Virus record (IMG/VR): IMGVR_UViG_3300031772_002685
Location: 1 to 22,169 of that record
Direction: 5' to 3' (one strand)
From: a virus
DNA: 22,169 bases
The notes under the pieces are model-generated. The model searched no databases and was not told the DNA's origin. It worked only from the letters and a program-made list of their open reading frames with translations. Below are positions 13,849 to 21,509 of the stretch, piece by piece; the first letter of the stretch is position 1, and every line of letters begins with the position of its first letter. A program made the translations under genes and the position numbers.

Positions 13849-14307
13849 TCAATATCCTGTCTCGAGCCGAGTCTTGACGATCCCATTCTTCCTCAAATAC
13901 TCATCAAAGATTTCCTTTGCAGAGAATCCAGAGAGGATACAGATCTCTACAAAATACGCGAGTGCATCTCCAAGTTCCTCTTTGTAGTGATCAAGATCTA
14001 CTTTGCGATCATCACTAATCTTATGGGCCTTGTTCTTCAATGTAAACGAAGCCTCTGCAAGCTCTTCGATAGTATTGAAGATAAATTCCTTAATGAGACG
14101 TTGTCCGCCCTTCGTGGTGAGATCAACAGGCCATTCGGGAAGAATGTCATTGTCCTTGAGTTGTGTCATGAACAAACGCTGCGTCTCAAAGATCGTTCCC
14201 AACATGTCTTCGGGCATGCAATGTTCTGTTTGTTTCTTTGACAGTTCAACAACATACTCTTCCATCGTAAACTGCTTCGAAGTATTATCACCTTCCATTC
14301 CACTCAT
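13849..14307 (-). CDS. All-alpha NTP pyrophosphatase (dCTPase/dUTPase-like)
   Basis: 152 residues. The helical metal-binding motifs of the all-alpha NTP-PPase superfamily are present: FIFNTIEELAEASF (about 85-98, with the EE-x2-E ligands) and HYKEELGDALAYFVE (about 117-131, with the E-x3-D ligand pattern). The last helices, GFSAKEIFDEYLRKN, match dimeric dUTPase and T4 gp56-type dCTPase/dUTPase proteins. Such enzymes cleave dNTP to dNMP and pyrophosphate. With the dCMP-type synthase nearby, removing dCTP (and giving dCMP as substrate) is the likely job. ATG 14307 overlaps the upstream stop (ATGA). Substrate specificity is inferred, not seen. Confidence 0.8.
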   Translation of the reverse strand: MSGMEGDNTSKQFTMEEYVVELSKKQTEHCMPEDMLGTIFETQRLFMTQLKDNDILPEWPVDLTTKGGQRLIKEFIFNTIEELAEASFTLKNKAHKISDDRKVDLDHYKEELGDALAYFVEICILSGFSAKEIFDEYLRKNGIVKTRLETGY

Positions 14308-14693
14308 TTCACATACCTCACCGCAAGTCCTTCGTTCAGAAGCAATTCGTTCAAATTAAACATCGTGCCGTCTGCGGCTTGAAATCCAATTGAAGCAAGC
14401 CATCTGCCAAAATTATCCGTGTCTTTCTGTATCTGAACAAACATATTCCACTTAGTGGAACCGGGGGCAAGAAGTGAAATTACACGGTCCTTTGCGACAT
14501 GGGCTCGAGCTTTAAGAACAGGATCTTTGGAGTTTAACTCTGGAGTATCGATGCCAAGTAGACGGAATCGTCCAGAGAAACTGCAATGAAAACCCATGTC
14601 GACAACAAGATCGACAGTGTCTCCATCGACGACATTCGTGCACTTGGCTCTGTAGTTTGATGTTTCTGGAAACTGCACTTCGGCGACGGTCAT
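14304..14693 (-). CDS. Staphylococcal-nuclease-like (thermonuclease) protein
   Basis: 129 residues forming one SNase OB-fold domain. Recognisable elements are NVVDGDTVDL (20-29, D23), FRLLGIDTPE (43-52, with Arg44, Asp49 and Glu52 in the catalytic positions), a helix KARAHVAKDRV, and DNFGRWLASI (93-102) whose Arg97 matches the second catalytic arginine. All key residues are present, so it should cut DNA or RNA with calcium or a similar ion. There is no signal peptide, so it would act in the infected cell or be carried in particles. It overlaps both neighbours by four bases. The target is unknown. Confidence 0.88.
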   Translation of the reverse strand: MTVAEVQFPETSNYRAKCTNVVDGDTVDLVVDMGFHCSFSGRFRLLGIDTPELNSKDPVLKARAHVAKDRVISLLAPGSTKWNMFVQIQKDTDNFGRWLASIGFQAADGTMFNLNELLLNEGLAVRYVK

Positions 14694-15571
14694 TTATAGT
14701 CCCTCGTTACCAACCATTTAGAAAACTTGAACTCTGGTGGAATGATATTGATAACGGACTCACCAGCGGAAACTGATTGGGCAAGAACATCAATCATGAA
14801 CCAAACTTCTTTCGACCCATAGATTTGCGGACACTCGATTTTTGTAAAAGAATCATCTTGATTCTCGGACGGGTAGAGATGATTATCATCTACAGCATAT
14901 CCAGTAATTGTCTGCATCATCTTGAAATGACGTTCATACACGTGAAACGAATCAGCGAAGTGACAATACTTTCCGTACCGGAGATCTGGATATTGATCTT
15001 TGAGAAGATTGAACATCATCTCGTGAATGAAACTAAATGCTGGTGCATCGTTTCCCATTCCGAATATTGCATCCTGTGATCTCATGTGAACTGTCATATT
15101 CAACATGTTCTCACGAATTCTAAAATTGAGAGCATAAGTGCACGGAACGTCTTTAGTCACTGACAGTAGATGATCAGCGCTTAATATCATCATGCTGGCT
15201 CTTCGTGAATCTTTATCCTCGATCAGTGTACAAAACGCTGAATTGAATTGGCCACATTTACTCGGGAAAAGATATTGTCCATAATTTGAATTGATCGAGC
15301 CGTCGTCGTTAACGATTCCTTTCCAGATCTTTGCTTTCTCCGTTATGCTAAGATCGAATCGATTGCCCTTTAAATACCAGAGCAACTCGTCCTTGATGTA
15401 ATTCAAATTAAGCTTGCGACAATTGAAACTCTGAAATCGCTGATACGGTTTCAAAGTGTATTGGAAGTTCTCTGCCTCGAGGACGAGTTGTCCTCTTGGA
15501 GACACGAACTTGCCTTCTAACATCAGCCGCGAAAAGATTTCTCTGAAGGCGCCTTCTTCACCAATCGCCAT
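14690..15571 (-). CDS. Thymidylate synthase family, predicted dCMP hydroxymethylase
   Basis: 293 residues from ATG 15571 (GAGG 6 bases upstream; a TTG at 15583 is in frame but poorer). The fold is clear from DSRRASMMIL (121-130, phosphate-binding arginines), DVPCTYALNF (141-150, nucleophile C144), MRSQDAIFGMGNDAPAF (163-179) and ADSFHVYERHF (206-216). Aligning RSQDAIFGMGND without gaps to RSCDVFLGLPFN of E. coli ThyA puts Asp175 at the Asn that recognises dUMP. Asp there is the known switch towards dCMP, as in T4 gp42. The HAFFQF stretch after the nucleophile is also changed (CTYALNF). I infer dCMP hydroxymethylase, with dCMP methylase as the alternative. Confidence 0.88.
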   Translation of the reverse strand: MAIGEEGAFREIFSRLMLEGKFVSPRGQLVLEAENFQYTLKPYQRFQSFNCRKLNLNYIKDELLWYLKGNRFDLSITEKAKIWKGIVNDDGSINSNYGQYLFPSKCGQFNSAFCTLIEDKDSRRASMMILSADHLLSVTKDVPCTYALNFRIRENMLNMTVHMRSQDAIFGMGNDAPAFSFIHEMMFNLLKDQYPDLRYGKYCHFADSFHVYERHFKMMQTITGYAVDDNHLYPSENQDDSFTKIECPQIYGSKEVWFMIDVLAQSVSAGESVINIIPPEFKFSKWLVTRDYK

Positions 15572-16559
15572 GTACCGCCTCAATTATAATCTTCTCTAAG
15601 TTTTTTGGCAAAGGATGTCCGCTTGCTGCCCTATGTCCGCCGCCACCAAACATCTTGGCGATCTTGGCAACATCAACATTTCCTCTCGAACGCAAGCTTA
15701 CAGATCCCTTATCGACACTAATCTGTGCTGCAACGTCTACGTCTGGATATCTGTCAAGAACATCCATTAAAAGCTGAGAAACATTCTGTTCAGACGATAC
15801 GACATATCCGATGTTAACAACGTAATCAACAAGTTGAATAGAATGTTTGACAACGTTCTGAAGAAGACGTTCGATGTTGCGCTTCTTCTGACCCTTGATG
15901 ATTTCTAGAACATCACCTTCCCAGAAATCCCAGATTGACGGATTAGATTCTTCCCATCGACCCATGTCCATAAAGTCTTGCACAAATCTCTTTTGTCCTA
16001 CAAACGTCATCCAACAAGCCATGTCCATGGAGCGCGGGTCTTTCTGCAACCATCGATCGTTATCGTCCACCACAGTCACAAAACGAATCATTTCAGGGAT
16101 GATATCTGCCAAACCGCCAAGCCCCAATGGAGACATAACTCCAAGATAGTGATAGAGCAACATACATCCACATCCAGTTCCACCATTACCTTCACAGTCG
16201 ATATATGCCCAATAACGATCCTTCATGTGAGCAGACGTCAAGTGATGATCGAGTAACACGCATTTGCCACGCTCCTCAAGAACATCTGCTTCCTCTTCGC
16301 TGGTCAAACCGACGTCCGCAAAGATGATAAACTTGTCAGACTTCATCACAGGATTCTCATCCATGAATTTCTTCAGACTTCCAGCTCCGACATAGTAAAT
16401 GTCTTCAGGAAGTCCGCCGAACTTAAGGAAGAGAATCGCACACGCTGCACCGTCCATACAGTTCACATGAGTGACAAGCGCAGTTGTGCCAGCAAGAGTA
16501 GTGGGAACCCAGGGAAGTTCCTCGTTAATCTTCTTGTTCATGCTTTGGGTATCAATCAT
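15558..16559 (-). CDS. DHH/DHHA1 family phosphoesterase
   Basis: 333 residues with a complete two-domain layout. The DHH domain has THVNCMDGAA (30-39), FADVG (80-84), LLDHHLTS (102-109) and VTVVDDNDRW (161-170), giving the Asp/His metal cluster. The DHHA1 domain at the end has SLRSRGNVDVAKIAKMF and GGGGHRAASGHP (305-316). The family (RecJ, NrnA, GdpP relatives) hydrolyses phosphodiesters in ssDNA, short oligonucleotides or cyclic dinucleotides. At 333 residues it is nearer NrnA-like enzymes than RecJ, so breakdown of short oligonucleotides or pAp-like molecules is more likely than long resection. ATG 16559 overlaps the RNR stop (ATGA). Substrate not determined. Confidence 0.9.
   Translation of the reverse strand: MIDTQSMNKKINEELPWVPTTLAGTTALVTHVNCMDGAACAILFLKFGGLPEDIYYVGAGSLKKFMDENPVMKSDKFIIFADVGLTSEEEADVLEERGKCVLLDHHLTSAHMKDRYWAYIDCEGNGGTGCGCMLLYHYLGVMSPLGLGGLADIIPEMIRFVTVVDDNDRWLQKDPRSMDMACWMTFVGQKRFVQDFMDMGRWEESNPSIWDFWEGDVLEIIKGQKKRNIERLLQNVVKHSIQLVDYVVNIGYVVSSEQNVSQLLMDVLDRYPDVDVAAQISVDKGSVSLRSRGNVDVAKIAKMFGGGGHRAASGHPLPKNLEKIIIEAVHGDW
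15578..15581 (-). promoter_or_regulatory. Ribosome binding site deciding the start at 15571
   Basis: GAGG, 6 bases before ATG 15571, within the end of the DHH gene. It supports the ATG over the in-frame TTG at 15583. Confidence 0.5.
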
Positions 16560-19264
16560 ATTTCACAGGCGCCGCTCTTACAAGAATCAATACCCTCAGC
16601 AGATGAGATCTTTGCAATCTCTGCATGGAGAACGGCTTCCTCCAACGAGAGCGGTGTTAATGGCTGGTCGGCGCGACTTCCCTCTGGGTATATTGTAACA
16701 CCTTTGAGTTCAGGAAGATACTCCATGTAGAGCTCCGATAGTTCTTCTTCGCTCACACCCTGTGGGATATTAATGGTCTTTGAGCAAGCGTTATCCAGAT
16801 GCTTCTGGCATATCCTCTGGACCTCGAAGTGATCCCTAATGGAGAGGTCATAGGCCCCTTGAAAGTGATCAATCGAGCGGCCTCGAGCGTGGAACTCTTT
16901 AAGAAGAGGATGTACGACGATCTCTTCCTTAAGAACATCTCCATCTCTGTATCGTCGCTTATAAGCTGGAGCAAACATCGGCTCAATCCCTGAAGTAACG
17001 GCGCTTACCATTGATGTGGTGCCAGTCGGTGCGATCGTGAGGATAGCACAGTTTCTAATGCCATGTTTCTTTATCAGAGATTTGATAGAAGGTTTCAACG
17101 TCTTGATAAATCCCGACTTCAAGAACTTATCTGCATCAAACATCGGGAATGATCCCTTCTCGATTGCAAGTTCAATACTTGCCCCATATGCTGTTTCCTT
17201 GATAAACTTCATGACCTTGTCAATCATCTCAAGACCAGCATCAGAGTTATATTTCAGACCGAGAAGCAACAACATGTCATGCAATCCCATAACTCCGAGA
17301 CCAATTCGACGAATGTTAAAACACGTCTCCTTGATTTCTTCAAGCGGATAATTGTTGACAGTTAGAACATTATCAAGAAAACGAACCAGTGTGATAATCG
17401 CTTTCTCCAACATCGCCCAGTTGATTTGATTGAACTTTAGTCCATCCATCTCCATGATGAAGCGCGGCAGCACTAGCGCGCCAAGATCACAACAATCGTA
17501 TTCAACAAGCCAGATCTCACCGCAGTTCTTGACGCAGAGACCGGATGAAGTAACGTGTTTCTTGTCTTCTCCAGACGTGACAACGTGATAGTTATGGTTG
17601 TCGTCGACCGTGATATTATAGACATCCTCATGACCGCAGAACTCGACAGAGACAACTTTATGGTTGTCAGCTACCTGATTCCTAAAATTCGTCCAGGTTC
17701 CAAACCTGAACTCGTTACCAAGAAACTGCGGAAAACCTTTGTTCTTTGCACTTTCGATCCAAAGTTCCTGAGTTAACTTCCCGTGTTTCGAGAAGATTTC
17801 ACGTCCTTCTTCAAGCAGCTCTTCATTTGTCCAACCTGAGAATCTCGCATTCTCTGCGCCAGGATGAGATGCAAAATTCTCCTTCCACTCATCACTCATC
17901 ATGTGGTAAGGATTTTTATCACCTCGAATACGCTCAGCGTGCAATTCCCTGTGATCTTCATGAGACATTCTCATCAGGTTCTCAAGTCTGTCGTCTTCAC
18001 TGTCAAAATTGGCATGATGGATGGCGATCGTCTTACTATCTACGGATCCACGAGAGAACTCATCGATCAATCTGTATTGACGTTTGTTACGACGAGCCCC
18101 TCCCTTCATCGGAGCACCAGTTCCGCAGACCTGTCTGTAACCATTTGAGTTAAACGTGTTGAATGGAAACACGCTGTCTCCTGGCTTTAGATCCTTGAGC
18201 TCGACGTAAGAGCGATCATTTTTCATAATCTTATGATTGGGCGTCGCTCGTAAAACAGATCCATCATCGATGGTCAGTTTCCAAATTTCCTTCTTCTCAC
18301 CAGTGACCCGAGGATTTCTGCCCATCTTAATCTCAACCTGGCCCGTTTCTACGTTTGTAGAGTAGACAGGAATATCATTTCCTTCTTCTGTCAATTGCTT
18401 GATTGAGACAGCATTCCTGCCGTCAGCGACGGCAATCTTGATGTCTCCCGCGATACACGGATTGGTACAAATCAGTGGCTTGAAGTACCAGACATTATTC
18501 ATACGGTTGGCAAGATAGCCGTTCAGTAAACCAGGCTCTCCTCCCTTTAAGGCATTTGAGATGATTTTCTTCCACAAAGAAACCGCAGAAGCTGTACCAA
18601 TGACTTGGCCGTTGTGTTTTAGTTCAAGCGTTCTATCAGACTTTACGAGAGCAAAAAACTGTTCGGGGTCTTCGTCAAAGATCACACTGACATTTGCATT
18701 GTTCAGTTCCTTCTTATCCAACTTCTTATCGAGGAACTCAACGATGTCACCATGATTGATGTTGAGAGCCATCATCAAAGCGGTTCGACGTCCGCCACCA
18801 CCCTTCATCTTCTCGCCAAACGCGTTGATACCTTCCATCAAAGAGACCGCACCAGTAGCTAATCCACCAGAACCAGCGATCTTTGAACCACGAGGGCGAA
18901 CAGGGCTATAATTTGTTCCGGCACCACCGCCAGTACCAGAGATAACGATCGTGTCGTATGCAACAGATCCCCAACCCTCACGGCTATCTTTGGATGGTAT
19001 CACAAAGCAGTTGAGAAGCTGGCCTTTCGGGCGACCCGAACCATACCAGATTCTGCCAGCGGGCATAATAAGATTCATCTTCAGATATTCTGAAAATGTC
19101 TCCCTCCACTTTAGGATGTTTCCATTTGTCTCAGCGGTGGCAACATGTCCAGCAACACGATCACATGCTTCTTGCCAGGTTTCCTCTTTGTGGATCTGGT
19201 AGCGCTTCTGGAAAATCTCTAATGCCAACCCTTCTGGTTGGTAATAGATCGTCTGCTTCTCCAT
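16556..19264 (-). CDS. nrdJ: Class II (B12-dependent) ribonucleotide reductase with intein
   Basis: 902 codons: extein parts 1-269 and 581-902 (591 residues after splicing) interrupted by an intein. Class II hallmarks are LLNCFVIPSKDS (83-94, first redox Cys), GGGAGTNYSPVRPRG (112-126), SGGLATGAVSLMEG (132-145), the active site ICTNP-[intein]-CGEIWL, IAPTGTTSMVSAVTSGIEP (744-762) and the C-terminal redox pair SCKSGAC (894-900). It reduces ribonucleotides to deoxyribonucleotides using adenosylcobalamin, so no NrdB-type partner is needed, and none is seen. ATG 19264 has GGGAG 4 bases upstream, 9 bases after the helicase gene. Activity depends on intein splicing because the intein separates the NP and CGE of the active-site loop. 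Confidence 0.95.
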   Translation of the reverse strand: MEKQTIYYQPEGLALEIFQKRYQIHKEETWQEACDRVAGHVATAETNGNILKWRETFSEYLKMNLIMPAGRIWYGSGRPKGQLLNCFVIPSKDSREGWGSVAYDTIVISGTGGGAGTNYSPVRPRGSKIAGSGGLATGAVSLMEGINAFGEKMKGGGGRRTALMMALNINHGDIVEFLDKKLDKKELNNANVSVIFDEDPEQFFALVKSDRTLELKHNGQVIGTASAVSLWKKIISNALKGGEPGLLNGYLANRMNNVWYFKPLICTNPCIAGDIKIAVADGRNAVSIKQLTEEGNDIPVYSTNVETGQVEIKMGRNPRVTGEKKEIWKLTIDDGSVLRATPNHKIMKNDRSYVELKDLKPGDSVFPFNTFNSNGYRQVCGTGAPMKGGARRNKRQYRLIDEFSRGSVDSKTIAIHHANFDSEDDRLENLMRMSHEDHRELHAERIRGDKNPYHMMSDEWKENFASHPGAENARFSGWTNEELLEEGREIFSKHGKLTQELWIESAKNKGFPQFLGNEFRFGTWTNFRNQVADNHKVVSVEFCGHEDVYNITVDDNHNYHVVTSGEDKKHVTSSGLCVKNCGEIWLVEYDCCDLGALVLPRFIMEMDGLKFNQINWAMLEKAIITLVRFLDNVLTVNNYPLEEIKETCFNIRRIGLGVMGLHDMLLLLGLKYNSDAGLEMIDKVMKFIKETAYGASIELAIEKGSFPMFDADKFLKSGFIKTLKPSIKSLIKKHGIRNCAILTIAPTGTTSMVSAVTSGIEPMFAPAYKRRYRDGDVLKEEIVVHPLLKEFHARGRSIDHFQGAYDLSIRDHFEVQRICQKHLDNACSKTINIPQGVSEEELSELYMEYLPELKGVTIYPEGSRADQPLTPLSLEEAVLHAEIAKISSAEGIDSCKSGACEI
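17525..18457 (-). mobile_element. Intein with HNH homing endonuclease, inserted in nrdJ
   Basis: Residues 270-580 of the RNR reading frame (311 residues) form a Hint intein. It begins with Cys270 (CIAGDIKIAV, block A), has block B as VLRATPNHKI (337-346, T-x-x-H), block F as HEDVYNITVDDNHNYHV (545-561) and block G ending SSGLCVKN580, followed by Cys581 of the extein. The splice site lies at the catalytic NPC motif. Between the splicing blocks is a nuclease region with IAIHHANFDSEDDRLENL and HEDHRELH (about 413-442, HNH), then repeats like NUMOD3 (GDKNPYHM, GAENARFSG). The residue before the terminal Asn is Lys instead of the usual His, which may alter or slow C-terminal cleavage. Confidence 0.92.
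17942..18028 (-). other. HNH nuclease motif inside the intein
   Basis: Codons 413-441 of the RNR frame encode IAIHHANFDSEDDRLENL then MRMSHEDHREL: a double His followed by Asn429 and His435/His438, the HNH arrangement found in homing endonucleases. Within the intein it would cut intein-free nrdJ alleles and promote gene conversion. The motif looks intact, which suggests a still-mobile or recently mobile intein. Confidence 0.8.
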
Positions 19265-19273
19265 ATGTCTCCC

Positions 19274-20659
19274 TTAACGCGATCCGCTAGCAGGCAAATG
19301 TTTGCCCATCAGCTTCTCAAAGCGTTCGCCCATTTTCTTTTGCATGTTGTTATTTGTGCCCATGAACTCTGCGATGGGATCGTGGCCTTGTTCATGTACT
19401 ATCGCCTTGACAGTCGCACTGTTCATCGTGAATGGAAACACCATTCCGTCACGACCAAGTCTCGACTTGGCAATAAACAAACGACCAGCGTTCATTTGCT
19501 TGTCCTCAGGACGTCGACTGACGGTAAGGATCACATCACAAACGGTTGCCTTTGCATAACTCTCGCCAATCTGAGAGATTGTTACGACCTCCATGTCCAT
19601 ACCAGATCGATTCGTTTGATCTGCGGTGATGACGACGATGTTAAGCTCCTGCGCAAGAGCTCGAAGTTCCTCATACACACCCTCAAGCTCATGGCGCTTC
19701 TCGCCATATGAACGAGACCCACGCAAAAGATCCGCATAATCGACGATCAACATGTCTGGCATGAAGTTCTTGGTAGCGATCAAGCGTTGAATGTATGCGC
19801 GGATTGTCTGGACAGTTGCTGTCTTAGTGCCAAACTCCTTGATGTAGAGTCGACCACTGACACAGCCTCGTACCTGCTCCTCAATCGCCGATGGATTGTC
19901 TGAGACCTTGTTAATCTCAACGCCCGAGAAATACGAGTCGAATCTCAGTCCGATCTTGTAATCAGCCATCTCACACGTCACATACAAGACATTCAGTCCC
20001 TGGGCAATGAGAGATGCTCCACAATTAACGAGGAACATGGACTTACCTGCACCTGTAGGAGCGATGAAGGTTGATAGAGTCGCACGTTCCCATCCACCAT
20101 TGAACTCACGGTCGATGACGGACCATCCAGTGCTGATGGGTTTCCTAAGAGCCTTCTCGCCTCTCTTTGCAAAACCATCAAGATAGTCATGACCAATATC
20201 GCGTGACCCACCCTTGTTCAATGATTCGCGAATAACAGATTGGATGGAGTCGTAGTTGCCGCTCTCCATCATGTCGATGGCCTTGATAAGACCTTCCTTC
20301 AAGCTCTGCTTCTTACAGAACTCAAGAGAGCTATCTTGAATGTATCCAGTATCACCGTTCAACGGATGTCCAAGGACTCGAGTAAAGAACTCCTTCACCT
20401 GTGACTTGGTTGTCCCGTCGATATTCGTATCATTTGAGATCATTACCGACAGAACATCTGGTGATGCGAACGTCTTAAACTTTTGACGATGAGCGTAGAA
20501 TTTCTCGACGATCTCTTGAAGATAACTGAGCTCAAAATACTTCGGCAGAAGTAGATCATGCATCTGTTCTGCGAACAGAGGATCACTCAATATCGCTTGA
20601 GTAACCTTCTCTTGGTATGATACTCCGAATGATGCGAACGAATCAACTGTGTCTGACAT
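19274..20659 (-). CDS. Replicative DNA helicase, DnaB-like
   Basis: 461 residues, the normal DnaB length. A helical N-terminal domain (about 1-150) is followed by a RecA-type motor. Motifs are ISTGWSVIDREFNGGW (175-190), Walker A APTGAGKS (200-207), VTCEM (227-231, catalytic Glu230), Walker B MLIVDYADLL (303-312, D307), TADQTN (345-350) and AKSRLGRDG (397-405) with the arginine finger. It forms a hexamer that unwinds DNA 5'-3' ahead of the polymerase. ATG 20659 has GGAGG about 3 bases upstream, in a 10-base gap after the metallopeptidase-like gene. No loader or separate primase is visible in the window; a primase could lie outside it. Confidence 0.93.
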   Translation of the reverse strand: MSDTVDSFASFGVSYQEKVTQAILSDPLFAEQMHDLLLPKYFELSYLQEIVEKFYAHRQKFKTFASPDVLSVMISNDTNIDGTTKSQVKEFFTRVLGHPLNGDTGYIQDSSLEFCKKQSLKEGLIKAIDMMESGNYDSIQSVIRESLNKGGSRDIGHDYLDGFAKRGEKALRKPISTGWSVIDREFNGGWERATLSTFIAPTGAGKSMFLVNCGASLIAQGLNVLYVTCEMADYKIGLRFDSYFSGVEINKVSDNPSAIEEQVRGCVSGRLYIKEFGTKTATVQTIRAYIQRLIATKNFMPDMLIVDYADLLRGSRSYGEKRHELEGVYEELRALAQELNIVVITADQTNRSGMDMEVVTISQIGESYAKATVCDVILTVSRRPEDKQMNAGRLFIAKSRLGRDGMVFPFTMNSATVKAIVHEQGHDPIAEFMGTNNNMQKKMGERFEKLMGKHLPASGSR

Positions 20660-20669
20660 GATCCTCCTG

Positions 20670-21509
20670 TTACTTCATCTTCGCCATCGTATCTGTGTAT
20701 AGTTGATAAATTCGCTTGAGCAGCTTCTTTCTATTTGCTGTCGATAAATTCTTTACAAATTCTGGAGCCATATGTTTGAGGGCGATCTTTGCAAATCCTT
20801 GCGAAGATCCTCCCATCAACATGTTCGCACCAGCTCTTGTCTTGACGTTTTTCAGATGATTAGCCATTGACGATAGACCCATCTGCGTGAATGCATTCGT
20901 CTCAAGCGGATTGTTGAAATAATTAAGGGCACCACCACTTCCTGATTTACTTGCTTGCGCTGCCCAACCTTTTTTAGAAATACGAGCTTTATCGAGATGG
21001 TGGATGAATTCATGGACATATGCTTCACGAACGCTATTGTCGTCTAGAAACTTCCCCGCGCCGCCAGAGACGATCGATTTCTTCCACCGATCCAATCCCT
21101 TACGAGCCGAATCAGATTGAAAATCTTTAGGCAAACCTTCTTCATATGAAGGTATGTACTTCTTTTCTTTGTCGTAATGTGTAAGAGTTATACGCTCTTT
21201 CTTCTTTGATGTAGAAAAAGAGAACTGTCCACCGGGCACACGTTTGTCACTCGTTATTCCAAATGCCAACTCAAGACCCTCATGTTTAGGACCAAGTGAC
21301 GAAAGATCGTACACGACATAGAAACTATTCTTATTGTCGGTGTTGGTCCATGGAGGAATCTCATCGAAGAATCCGTCCTCAAATGTCGGTTTAATAGTTC
21401 CAGCTTTCAGTTTTTTTGAGACGAGATCATGGCTGGCATCTGCCATTGCACGGAATTCCGCATCTTTGGCGCCTTCCCTTAATGCGAAGAACTCTTTTAG
21501 ATCGTTCAT
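20670..21509 (-). CDS. Putative HExxH zinc metallopeptidase
   Basis: 279 residues. The motif YVHEFIHHLD (164-173) is a canonical zincin HExxH site (H166, E167, H170), and YFNNPLETNAF (197-207) about 30 residues later offers Glu203 as a third zinc ligand, as in gluzincins. The N-terminal half (1-155) is mostly soluble and charged, with a short strand-rich region (NSFYVVYDLSSLG, LELAFGITSD). The C-terminus is basic and helical (LKRIYQLYTDTMAKMK). No signal peptide is present, so it should act in the cytoplasm or be packaged. ATG 21509 overlaps the exonuclease stop (ATGA). Its place between exonuclease and helicase is odd for a protease. A virion or anti-host role is possible; the target is unknown. 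Confidence 0.7.
   Translation of the reverse strand: MNDLKEFFALREGAKDAEFRAMADASHDLVSKKLKAGTIKPTFEDGFFDEIPPWTNTDNKNSFYVVYDLSSLGPKHEGLELAFGITSDKRVPGGQFSFSTSKKKERITLTHYDKEKKYIPSYEEGLPKDFQSDSARKGLDRWKKSIVSGGAGKFLDDNSVREAYVHEFIHHLDKARISKKGWAAQASKSGSGGALNYFNNPLETNAFTQMGLSSMANHLKNVKTRAGANMLMGGSSQGFAKIALKHMAPEFVKNLSTANRKKLLKRIYQLYTDTMAKMK

Noticed and set aside
13663-14241. 192-codon plus-strand open frame
   Set aside because: It covers two accepted minus-strand genes in antisense, and its composition is unlike the coding genes here.
16753-16986. Second minus-strand frame inside the RNR gene
   Set aside because: It overlaps the highly conserved C-terminal half of the RNR, has no ribosome binding site and no domain.
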